From Marinagarivorans sp. UBA5868 (GTDB lineage: Bacteria > Pseudomonadota > Gammaproteobacteria > Pseudomonadales > Cellvibrionaceae), in contig DJFQ01000107.1 in assembly GCA_002432095.1 (NCBI GenBank), positions 13,453-18,784 of the forward strand: DNA of 5,332 bases, given 5' to 3'. The notes below the pieces were generated by a model. It searched no databases and was not told the origin of the DNA. It saw only the letters and a list, made by a program, of their open reading frames with translations. A program made the translations under genes and the position numbers. Every line of letters starts with the position of its first letter. The stretch's first letter is position 1. Shown here piece after piece: positions 1 to 5,332 of this stretch.

Positions 1-950
1 GGAACCCCGCGAATATGGCCGAACCAACCGACACTGGCGAACTCGCGGATCAAAATGCCGGCGAAGGCGTAGCAAGCGTTGCCCCACAAATAATGCTGGT
101 GGCCGGAATGGCCGAGTTTTTCGAAAAAAAATAAGCCTTTGTAGCTGCCGGGGCTGGTGCGGTAAGGGCGACGCATCAAGGTGCGCGGTAGCGTGAGGCC
201 GACAAAGCGGGTGTCCGGTTTATTGCGCATACTGCGCCAGCGGACATATTCCGACTGCGCGAAGATTGCCTGAAGGTTCAGTGGTAAACGCAGATCAGCG
301 AACTGGTCCAGGCCGAATAATTCGGGTGCGGCGCCGGCGATAAAGGGTGAAAAAGACGCTGCGGCGATTTCTGCCAATCCTTCCAGTGCGGTGATGTCGT
401 CGTGGGGATGACTGTCTGAAGGTTTGTGATGGATCTCATAATCCCCCACCAGCACCCCATAAGGCTCACCGCCGGGTGTGCCGTATTCCTCGTTGTAGAT
501 TTTTTGAAACAACTGGCTTTGGTCGAATTCCATGGCCCGGCTGATATCGCGCACGATCTCCGCCCAGGTAATATCGAGGACCTTCAGCTTGGCATTCTTG
601 ACGCTCTCCATCTGCACGGCGAGATACCACAGGCCTCGCCAGCTGGCTTCGAGTTTTTGAAATTCGGGATGATGAATGATGACATTAAGCTGGTCGTTAA
701 TTTTGTGATCGAGCTCGCCAATCGCATATTCGAGTAGGTTAATTGCTTGTTGAGTGCCGGAAGGAAATTCGCCGGTGTGGCAATGAGTGAACCAAAATTC
801 GAACGCCCGCCGTTTGTCGTTTTCAGCGATGAACTCGTCGAGGGTGGTGATATATGCCCGCTGCTGGAGAACATCATCCAGACGAATCTGTGGGGGTTGC
901 CCACGAGCCATGCCACTTTGTTGTCCGGAGGGATCTGAGGGGGCAGGCAC
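1..950 (-). CDS. tssC2: Second TssC-like T6SS sheath protein (ImpD type), C-terminus beyond left edge
   Basis: The open frame runs from a GTG at 950 to position 1 without a stop, giving 316 codons of a partial protein. It is a TssC/EvpB-family contractile-sheath subunit that acts in the cytoplasm. Conserved blocks match TssC1 next door: SWRGL (103-107), EFDQSQLFQKIY (141-152), GGEPY (160-164), PFIAGAAPELFG (202-213), EYVRWRS (234-240), DTRFVGLTLPR (246-256), WGNACYAFAG (289-298) and IRG (313-315). By that alignment about 190 residues lie outside the window. Relative to TssC1 it has about 6 extra residues after GD169-170 and a loop about 7 residues shorter before W289, so it is a diverged paralogue rather than a recent duplicate. 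The GTG start is preferred because AAGGA (958-962) sits 7 nt upstream. The alternative ATG at 911 (MARGQPPQ...) has no good Shine-Dalgarno sequence. An in-frame TAG lies just upstream, at about 981-983. The gene follows tssC1 by 48 nt, probably in the same operon. Family is very sure; start is moderately sure. Confidence 0.93.
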   Translation of the reverse strand, partial: MPAPSDPSGQQSGMARGQPPQIRLDDVLQQRAYITTLDEFIAENDKRRAFEFWFTHCHTGEFPSGTQQAINLLEYAIGELDHKINDQLNVIIHHPEFQKLEASWRGLWYLAVQMESVKNAKLKVLDITWAEIVRDISRAMEFDQSQLFQKIYNEEYGTPGGEPYGVLVGDYEIHHKPSDSHPHDDITALEGLAEIAAASFSPFIAGAAPELFGLDQFADLRLPLNLQAIFAQSEYVRWRSMRNKPDTRFVGLTLPRTLMRRPYRTSPGSYKGLFFFEKLGHSGHQHYLWGNACYAFAGILIREFASVGWFGHIRGV

Positions 951-957
951 AGAGGAG

Positions 958-962
958 TCCTT
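958..962 (-). promoter_or_regulatory. Ribosome binding site deciding the tssC2 GTG start
   Basis: AAGGA on the minus strand lies 7 nt before the GTG at 950. The downstream in-frame ATG at 911 is preceded only by a weak purine stretch. The better site therefore favours a 13-residue N-terminal extension over the ATG start. Confidence 0.55.
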
Positions 963-969
963 GTGAAAC

Positions 970-992
970 GGGCGGAGGGTCTACCCCCGCCC
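970..992 (-). other. GC-rich hairpin between tssC1 and tssC2
   Basis: In the minus-strand transcript, GGGCGGGGG pairs with CCCTCCGCCC, where the U is bulged. This gives about 9 G-C pairs around a UAGA loop. The stem starts 6 nt after the tssC1 stop codon and ends 7 nt before the tssC2 Shine-Dalgarno sequence. Only three U residues (GUUUC) follow it, so it is a poor intrinsic terminator. It is better read as an mRNA-processing or stability hairpin, or a partial attenuator that lowers downstream expression. The base pairing is seen directly; the role is inferred. Confidence 0.6.
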
Positions 993-998
993 TGATTG

Positions 999-2489
999 TT
1001 AACCCGCTTTGGGGATATTGGCTACTAGACGTAAAGAAGCGGTCAGCTCCTCCATTTGCAGCCATGGACGCATCCAGGCTACCGCGCTGTAAACGCCTGG
1101 TTGACCCGGCACTTCCTTAACCTCAATTTTGGCTTCGGCAAGTGGGAAGCGCGCTTTCATTTCCGCGCTGGCACCGGGGCTGGAGTTCACATATTGGTTG
1201 ATCCATTCATTTAACCAACGCTGCGCGTCTTCCGCCTCCATGAACGACCCGACTTTGTCGCGCGCCATAACTTTGAGGAAATGCGCAATGCGAGAAGTGG
1301 CCATGATATAAGGCAGGCGCGCAGAAATAGCGGCGTTCGCGGTTGCATCTGGATCGCCGTATTTTTTCGGACGCTGGGTAGTCTGAGCGCCAAAAAATAC
1401 TGCGTAATCCGTGTTCTTGTAATGACACAAGGGCAAGAAACCCAGCTTGCTGAGTTCGGCTTCTCTACGATCGGTAATGCCGATTTCGGTGGGGCATTTC
1501 TGATCGGCGTCACCGTCGTCACTGATAAACGTGTGAGTCGGCAAACCTTCAACCTTGCCGCCGCCTTCAGCACCGCGAATAGTGGTACACCAGCCGTACT
1601 CGGCATACGCTCGGGTAATGGTCGTTCCCATGGCGTAGGCCGCATTCATCCAGCAGTAATCATCATGTTCTGCTGCCCGCGCACGCCCATCAGCAGTGGG
1701 CTCGATTTCTTCAAAGTTGAAGGCGTCGATAGGTTTGGTGTTTTTGCCGTAGGGAGAACGGGCCAGAACACGCGGCATGGTCAAGGTCACAAAACGCGAG
1801 TCCTCGGAATCGCGGAATGAGCGCCATTGGATGTATTCGGCAGAATCGAAAATCTTCTCAAGATCGCGAGGCTTGGAGAGTTCGGTGAAACTATCGAAGC
1901 CAAACATTCTGGGTGAAGCCGCCGAAATGAAAGGGCAAAAGCCAGCGGCGGCGACGTTCGACATTTTGCTCAGCAGAGAGATGTCATCGGGGTGCGAAGA
2001 AAACTCGAAGTCACCGATCAATGCAGCGTAGGGCTCGCCACCGGCGGTACCAAATTCGCTTTCATAGATTTTCTTGAAAATCTGGCTTTGGTCAAATTCG
2101 ACTGCTTTTTCCAGATCTCGGGTCAGTTCTTTTTTGGAGATATTCATCACCCGAATTTTCAGGTCGCTACCGCATTCAGATTTGCTGACCAAATGATGGA
2201 GGCCGCGCCAGGAACCTTCGAGTTGCTTGAATTTATCTGTATGCAGAAGCGCTGAAAGCTGCCGTGACATGGCGTCATCAATTGCGGCGATTGCAGCATT
2301 AATGGTTACAGACAGGTTTTTATCCCACTTCACAGTGCCTTTCATGGCTTGCTCGGTGAGAGTTTTTAGCAGGTCTTGGGCCTCGTCACGCGCGGTTTGT
2401 TTGGTCGCGGCAATTGCCTGCTCGAGAAAACTGACTTCTCCAGCTTCTGCCGCGCTCTGACTGGCCAGTTCGGTTTCTTGATTTGCCAT
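999..2489 (-). CDS. tssC: T6SS large contractile-sheath subunit TssC (VipB/ImpC/EvpB family)
   Basis: This complete 496-residue protein has the usual TssC length. TssC pairs with TssB to build the cytoplasmic sheath that contracts and fires the Hcp tube. Visible family blocks are SWRGL (93-97), [12 protein letters not shown] (131-142), GGEPY (150-154), [16 protein letters not shown] (186-201), [10 protein letters not shown] (218-227), [10 protein letters not shown] (231-240), WMNAAYAMG (280-288), YGW..TIRG (298-306), [21 protein letters not shown] (349-369, the sheath core) and the C-terminal [20 protein letters not shown] (471-490). An N-terminal amphipathic stretch ([13 protein letters not shown], 19-31) sits where VipB carries its ClpV-binding helix, so the contracted sheath is probably recycled by ClpV. 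The ATG is preceded by GAGGAG located inside the end of tssB, and only 1 nt separates it from the tssB stop. This indicates translational coupling and near-equimolar synthesis. There is no sign of damage. Confidence 0.98.
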   Translation of the reverse strand: MANQETELASQSAAEAGEVSFLEQAIAATKQTARDEAQDLLKTLTEQAMKGTVKWDKNLSVTINAAIAAIDDAMSRQLSALLHTDKFKQLEGSWRGLHHLVSKSECGSDLKIRVMNISKKELTRDLEKAVEFDQSQIFKKIYESEFGTAGGEPYAALIGDFEFSSHPDDISLLSKMSNVAAAGFCPFISAASPRMFGFDSFTELSKPRDLEKIFDSAEYIQWRSFRDSEDSRFVTLTMPRVLARSPYGKNTKPIDAFNFEEIEPTADGRARAAEHDDYCWMNAAYAMGTTITRAYAEYGWCTTIRGAEGGGKVEGLPTHTFISDDGDADQKCPTEIGITDRREAELSKLGFLPLCHYKNTDYAVFFGAQTTQRPKKYGDPDATANAAISARLPYIMATSRIAHFLKVMARDKVGSFMEAEDAQRWLNEWINQYVNSSPGASAEMKARFPLAEAKIEVKEVPGQPGVYSAVAWMRPWLQMEELTASLRLVANIPKAG

Positions 2490-2490
2490 G

Positions 2491-3009
2491 TTACTTGTTC
2501 TCCTCGCTGGCGGAATCCACGCCTAATTCACTGGAAAGCGATTTCAGTGATTCGGTATTTTTCAAAACGTCTTCCAGAATTTTTTCCAGATCTTCAGAGC
2601 GATCAGCTTTTGTTAAAAGATCACGCAATTTATTGCGGGTTTCCAGAAGTTTGCGCAGAGGCTCGACCTGTTCAACCAGTCGATGGGGTTCAAAATCCTC
2701 CATGCTGTTGAACTGCAAATTGACCGCCATTTGAGAACCATCGTTCTCCAAGGTATTGTCAACTTTCAGATTGAGCTGTGGATTGATTTTGCTCATCAGG
2801 TCATTAAAGCTTTCGCTGTCGATCTGGGCAAATTTGCGGTCTTTGAGCGCCTTCTTACTTTCGGCATTGTCACCGGAGTAGTCGCCCATCACACCCATCA
2901 CGAATGGAATTTCTTTCTTTTCCTGGGCGCCGTTGGCTTCCAAGTCATAAGTAATGTGAACGCGGGGTTTTCTCACTCGCTTCAGTTTGTCGTGGATACT
3001 TTCGGCCAT
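2491..3009 (-). CDS. tssB: T6SS small contractile-sheath subunit TssB (VipA/ImpB family)
   Basis: This complete 172-residue protein matches the usual TssB length. It forms the TssB-TssC protomer of the sheath. Hallmarks are RVHITYDLE (16-24), [13 protein letters not shown] (34-46), RKFAQID (58-64), the KVDNTL segment (82-87), [15 protein letters not shown] (94-108), and a C-terminal helical, charged tail (about 110-165) that follows the family pattern of a helix packing against TssC. The N-terminus ([15 protein letters not shown]) is of the Imp/HsiB1 type. In P. aeruginosa this region of HsiB1 is known to bind the accessory protein TagJ (HsiE1), so a tagJ/impE gene nearby is plausible but not in the window. 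A GAGG lies 8 nt before the ATG. tssA ends 27 nt upstream and tssC starts 1 nt downstream, which supports an operon. Confidence 0.98.
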   Translation of the reverse strand: MAESIHDKLKRVRKPRVHITYDLEANGAQEKKEIPFVMGVMGDYSGDNAESKKALKDRKFAQIDSESFNDLMSKINPQLNLKVDNTLENDGSQMAVNLQFNSMEDFEPHRLVEQVEPLRKLLETRNKLRDLLTKADRSEDLEKILEDVLKNTESLKSLSSELGVDSASEENK

Positions 3010-3036
3010 TGTCCTAACCTCAAATTAAAGGTGAAT

Positions 3037-4146
3037 TTATTCTTCCGTTTTTACTCCAGTGAGCTTGCCGTACTCCGCGAGCGATTTATCATCCGCTATT
3101 AATTCGCGCATTAGCTCGAAAAGTGGCATGTTGCCCCATTTTACCGCTTTCTCTAAAACATAGGAAATTGGCGAGTGAGGCTCCCTTTTCCGAAAAAATT
3201 CCGCGATTTCAAGCAATTGTTTAAAAGCTTGTTCGCGAGTTTCCGGAGGGCCGGCAGTCCGTGTGGATGCTGACGGTGCGGTGGATGTTGCTCCTTCATC
3301 CGTGGCATTGGTGTCGCCAGTTACGATTGCTTCCGCAACTGGGAATTTGTGCTGGCCTAGGTGTTTGACAACGCTCAAACACTCTTCCAAAAGTGAGATG
3401 GCCATGCTGGTCGGCGGCGCATCATAGGTGCCGCAATATTCATCCAATCTGCCGCTCAACTGGCGGTATAGCGCGATACATTCAGCCAGGTCATCGCGCA
3501 GATCGGTCATAAATTCAGAAGAGGATTCGTTGACTGCTTTTTCTATGTCCTCGAATTCAAATCCGAGCTTTTTAAATTCTTTTTCGCGGTTATCCGAATC
3601 CTGTATGCGCTGGCTCGCGAGCGCTTTTTGGCATTCCCAAAAAGCAAAAGGGCCTTTGGAGTTACCTTGGGTAATTAGGCTTGTGCGGATGGCGGATATC
3701 AGTACGCCTTCCTGGCCGGTGCCGTTGAGACCGGTAATCGGTGCAACTTTCGTTTCCAGTCCATCTTCATCAGGAGTGGGATAAAGGTCGTTCCAAAAGT
3801 GGTCGATAAGGCCGTTTAGTAGTTTTAAGCCATCGCGCAATCCGCGGAAACCGAGACGTCTTAGTAACGCCTCAAGATACCAACATGCGACTTCGAGGTC
3901 TTTGCTTTCCCGCACGAGTATTTTGGGGGCGAGATCATAAACTTTCCGCCAGTCATCATCCGGACTGCCCAGGTCAGCACCGGATGCATTTTTACGTTCA
4001 ATTTCGCGGGCTGAATTACGAGCAATCTTTACTTGTTGATAAAGGGAGGTAGGCGAGGCGTTATGACGGCAGTCCTTGCCTGTCGGCATATCATCCGATA
4101 TTGGCGCAAGCAAGGCATCCAAATCGATTGATGTTTGCGATGCCAT
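3037..4146 (-). CDS. tssA: T6SS assembly protein TssA (ImpA N-terminal domain, short form)
   Basis: This complete 369-residue protein is the first gene of the minus-strand operon. TssA binds the baseplate and the growing sheath/tube end and helps priming or capping. The ImpA-type N-terminal domain covers about residues 8-135: the LLAPIS..MPTGKDCRH start, DDDWRKVY (63-70), LEVACWYLEALLRRLGFRGL (84-103) and HFWNDLYPTPDEDG (116-129). A helical middle follows (about 145-275). Then comes an S/T/A/G-rich linker (277-302) and a compact C-terminal domain with REQAFKQLLEIAEFFRKREPHSPISYVLEKAVKWG split over 304-338 and ELMRELI (344-350). At 369 residues it is the short TssA1-like class, not the roughly 540-residue enteroaggregative E. 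coli type with a VasJ-like extension. AAGGA lies 8-9 nt before the ATG. The neighbouring sheath genes fix its role. Confidence 0.97.
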   Translation of the reverse strand: MASQTSIDLDALLAPISDDMPTGKDCRHNASPTSLYQQVKIARNSAREIERKNASGADLGSPDDDWRKVYDLAPKILVRESKDLEVACWYLEALLRRLGFRGLRDGLKLLNGLIDHFWNDLYPTPDEDGLETKVAPITGLNGTGQEGVLISAIRTSLITQGNSKGPFAFWECQKALASQRIQDSDNREKEFKKLGFEFEDIEKAVNESSSEFMTDLRDDLAECIALYRQLSGRLDEYCGTYDAPPTSMAISLLEECLSVVKHLGQHKFPVAEAIVTGDTNATDEGATSTAPSASTRTAGPPETREQAFKQLLEIAEFFRKREPHSPISYVLEKAVKWGNMPLFELMRELIADDKSLAEYGKLTGVKTEE

Positions 4147-4195
4147 ATAAGTTTTCCTTCTATATATAAGCTTTTGTCGCGGTGTGAACGGCGAG

Positions 4196-4215
4196 CTGCG
4201 AATCGCCTGTCGCAG
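4196..4215. repeat. Inverted repeat CTGCGA-N8-TCGCAG
   Basis: Two perfect 6-base arms are separated by 8 bases in the tssA leader, about 50 bp upstream of the tssA start. It could be a small hairpin in the mRNA or an operator half-site pair. Arms this short also occur by chance. Confidence 0.3.
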
Positions 4216-4221
4216 GAGGAG

Positions 4222-4237
4222 TTCAAGCGACTCGCCA
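4222..4237 (-). promoter_or_regulatory. Weak sigma-54-like promoter match upstream of tssA
   Basis: The minus strand reads TGGCGAG-N4-TTGAA, against the consensus TGGCACG-N4-TTGCA. The GG of the -24 box is present and the spacing is right, but the nearly invariant GC of the -12 box is GA. It would give a leader of about 60-70 nt for tssA. Several Vibrio and related T6SS operons are known to use sigma-54, which is why it is listed. The missing C makes it doubtful. Confidence 0.18.
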
Positions 4238-4247
4238 GTTGATCAAT

Positions 4248-4263
4248 GGGCAAGTCTAGAGCA
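4248..4263 (+). promoter_or_regulatory. Weak sigma-54-like promoter match toward the FHA gene
   Basis: The plus strand reads GGGCAAG-N4-GAGCA. The invariant GG and GC dinucleotides are at the correct spacing, but the flanking positions match poorly. It lies about 225 bp before the FHA gene start and only 10 bp from the opposing minus-strand match. Confidence 0.15.
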
Positions 4264-4356
4264 CATCCGTCTGCATGAAAAGTGCTCAGCGGCTAAAACT
4301 GGTGCAGCGGGTCAACGATCCGTCCTGATGCCGAAGCTTTCATCCAGCAGGCGTTG

Positions 4357-4367
4357 GATAATATACT
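4357..4367 (+). promoter_or_regulatory. Possible -10 region for the FHA gene
   Basis: GATAAT (4357-4362) and TATACT (4362-4367) each resemble a sigma-70 -10 box. No good -35 box is found 16-18 bp upstream; the best is TTTCAT at 4338-4343. The leader would be about 115 nt. This is the most -10-like sequence in the gap but remains a weak call. Confidence 0.22.
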
Positions 4368-4453
4368 ACCCAGCTTATTTAAGGTACTCATGCCAGATAT
4401 CGGTCTGTCCAATGATTTTCGTCGGAACAGCCCGGCCAACTGACAAAATAATC

Positions 4454-4472
4454 AACCGTCGAGCGTTCGGTT
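4454..4472 (+). repeat. Inverted repeat AACCG-N9-CGGTT before the FHA gene
   Basis: Five-base perfect arms end 1 nt before the AGGA Shine-Dalgarno sequence (4474-4477) of the FHA gene. If it folds in the mRNA it could affect ribosome access, but the stem is short and could be chance. Confidence 0.22.
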
Positions 4473-4487
4473 CAGGAAGAAGTTCGA

Positions 4488-5332
4488 ATGGCGTTGCAGC
4501 TTACCATCATAAAATTTCCCCCAGGTATTGCGCTGGCGGAAGATCGCAAGACATTCGGTCCCCAGGGTGGGCTGATTGGGAGAGGTGTGGACAACGACTG
4601 GGTTTTGTCCGATCCCGAGCGCTTCCTTTCGTCCAAGCACTGTCAGATCAGTGGTGAGGGTAGCCGGTACTTTTTAACGGATCTCAGTACAAATGGCACC
4701 TTCGTCAATGGCTCTCCCGAACCCGTTGGGCGTGGTTCGCGGATTGCACTTGAAGACGGCGACTGTTTTGACGTTGGTGAATACCGATTTAAAGTCACTT
4801 TTGAGCAGCAGGCAGATCCTTTTGCCGTCTCGCCCTTCACCGCTTCAGCGGCATTTTCAGATAAAGATCCTTTTGGTGCGAACGACTTTGCTTTCGGTAA
4901 AGGCGAGGTACATTCACCCGAATCCATGTTCATGAGTGGCGATTATCAGGGAGCGATTCAGGATATTGCCCCCGACTCCATGAAAATCACTGATCCGTTG
5001 GTAGCACTCGACAATGCAAATAAATCTGGTGCAGCGGGCTCTTTCAATGACAGTGAGCCGTTTGCTGATGCCTTTATCAGCGTCGGCAGTCAGCCAGACG
5101 CTATCGATCCGCTGAACGAGTCCATCGCCTGGCCGGAGTCCAAGCAAGGCGGATCCATGCTGCCAGAAGATTGGGCGGACGACATCAGTCTGATTGGCGG
5201 ACGTAAAAACAAAGCAGCGCCCTATAGCCTTCCCGACGACGATTCGTTGATCAAAAGCGCCCAGCAGCCCAAAGTAGAAGCGGCGCCTCCAAAAGAGAAG
5301 GCTATCGCCAAAAATCTTCCTGAACCTGTTCC
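4488..5332 (+). CDS. tagH: T6SS FHA-domain protein (TagH/Fha/ImpI type), C-terminus beyond right edge
   Basis: The ATG at 4488 has AGGA 10 nt upstream, and the frame is open for 281 codons to the edge. Residues about 25-103 are a forkhead-associated domain with the phosphothreonine-binding signature: GR at 31-32, SxxH at 48-51 (SSKH), and TNGTFVNG at 68-75 with N69. The binding site looks intact. T6SS FHA proteins bind phosphorylated partners and work in the threonine-phosphorylation pathway (PpkA/PppA in P. aeruginosa) or in core assembly; the phosphorylated partner here is unknown. After residue 105 the chain is low in complexity, acidic and Pro/Ser/Ala-rich, likely disordered, with five D/E-P-F/L motifs (110, 127, 169, 190, 207). 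T6SS FHA proteins usually have such a linker and then a conserved C-terminal domain, which would lie beyond the edge. There is no signal peptide or membrane segment. The gene diverges from tssA and probably leads another T6SS operon. Confidence 0.93.
   Translation, partial: MALQLTIIKFPPGIALAEDRKTFGPQGGLIGRGVDNDWVLSDPERFLSSKHCQISGEGSRYFLTDLSTNGTFVNGSPEPVGRGSRIALEDGDCFDVGEYRFKVTFEQQADPFAVSPFTASAAFSDKDPFGANDFAFGKGEVHSPESMFMSGDYQGAIQDIAPDSMKITDPLVALDNANKSGAAGSFNDSEPFADAFISVGSQPDAIDPLNESIAWPESKQGGSMLPEDWADDISLIGGRKNKAAPYSLPDDDSLIKSAQQPKVEAAPPKEKAIAKNLPEPV

Larger units (their letters stand above)
4147..4487. promoter_or_regulatory. Divergent intergenic region between tssA and the FHA gene
   Basis: These 341 bp separate two divergent T6SS transcription units and must carry promoters for both. 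No gene is credible here: the open frames crossing it are off-frame to known genes and have no good start. It contains an AT-rich block around 4357-4367 (GATAAT and TATACT on the plus strand, with matching AT on the minus strand), a TATATATA at 4168-4175, two short inverted repeats (4196-4215 and 4454-4472), and weak sigma-54-like matches. The promoters cannot be assigned with confidence from the sequence alone. Confidence 0.6.

Noticed and set aside
584..916. Minus-strand 110-codon frame starting at GTG 916
   Set aside because: It is shifted in frame from the true tssC2 frame, which carries all the TssC motifs through the same bases.
963..992. Rho-independent terminator after tssC1
   Set aside because: The stem is strong, but only three U residues follow it and a same-strand T6SS gene begins just downstream, so full termination is unlikely.
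1281..1820. Plus-strand open frame of 179 codons opposite tssC1
   Set aside because: It is antisense to a fully conserved TssC coding region and resembles no protein family; it is a shadow of tssC1 codons.
4162..4187. TTCACA plus TATATA as a sigma-70 promoter just before tssA
   Set aside because: The -10 box would be only 14 nt before the ATG, so the transcript would start inside or after the Shine-Dalgarno sequence. It would not give a normally translated tssA mRNA.
4184..4657. Plus-strand open frame of 157 codons across the intergenic region into the FHA gene
   Set aside because: It overlaps the FHA gene in another frame, has odd composition with many R, S and C residues, no family pattern, and no good ribosome site.
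1..5332. Effector, immunity, toxin, mobile element, CRISPR or RNA gene
   Set aside because: Every long stretch is explained by the five T6SS genes, and the remaining gap shows no direct-repeat array, transposase, terminal repeats or tRNA-like fold.

Overview
This window is a slice of a type VI secretion system (T6SS) gene cluster, probably chromosomal, from a gammaproteobacterium. The phylum call rests on the protein families and the roughly 50% GC content. Codon style and TssC/TssB sequence type resemble marine or Cellvibrionales-like gammaproteobacteria, but species and genus cannot be fixed from the sequence alone.

Left part (positions 1-4146, minus strand): four genes in one direction, read right to left: tssA (ImpA family), tssB (small sheath subunit), tssC1 (large sheath subunit), and a second, divergent tssC-like gene that runs off the left edge. 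Spacing is tight (27 nt, 1 nt, 48 nt), so they are almost certainly one operon. The second TssC-like gene has no stop codon inside the window. It was recognised by translating the minus strand up to the edge and finding the same conserved blocks as TssC1. A strong GC-rich hairpin lies in the 48-nt gap between the two tssC genes, just upstream of the second gene's ribosome binding site.

Middle (4147-4487): a 341-bp divergent intergenic region with no credible gene. It must hold the promoters for both directions. It contains AT-rich -10-like sequences, two inverted repeats, and one weak sigma-54-like match on each strand. None is decisive.

Right part (4488-5332, plus strand): a divergently transcribed gene for an FHA-domain T6SS protein (TagH/Fha/ImpI type). 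Its N-terminal phosphothreonine-binding domain is intact, and a long low-complexity acidic tail with repeated DPF/DPL-type motifs is cut by the right edge.

How they work together (family knowledge): TssB and TssC polymerise into the contractile sheath around the Hcp tube. TssA caps or primes sheath and tube assembly on the baseplate. FHA proteins act in post-translational (threonine phosphorylation) control or assembly of the apparatus. The order tssA-tssB-tssC-tssC' matches the impA-impB-impC-impD order of Imp-type T6SS loci. No effector, immunity gene, mobile element, CRISPR array or RNA gene is visible. The least ordinary features are the paired TssC paralogues and the hairpin between them; I see no evidence of a wholly new system.
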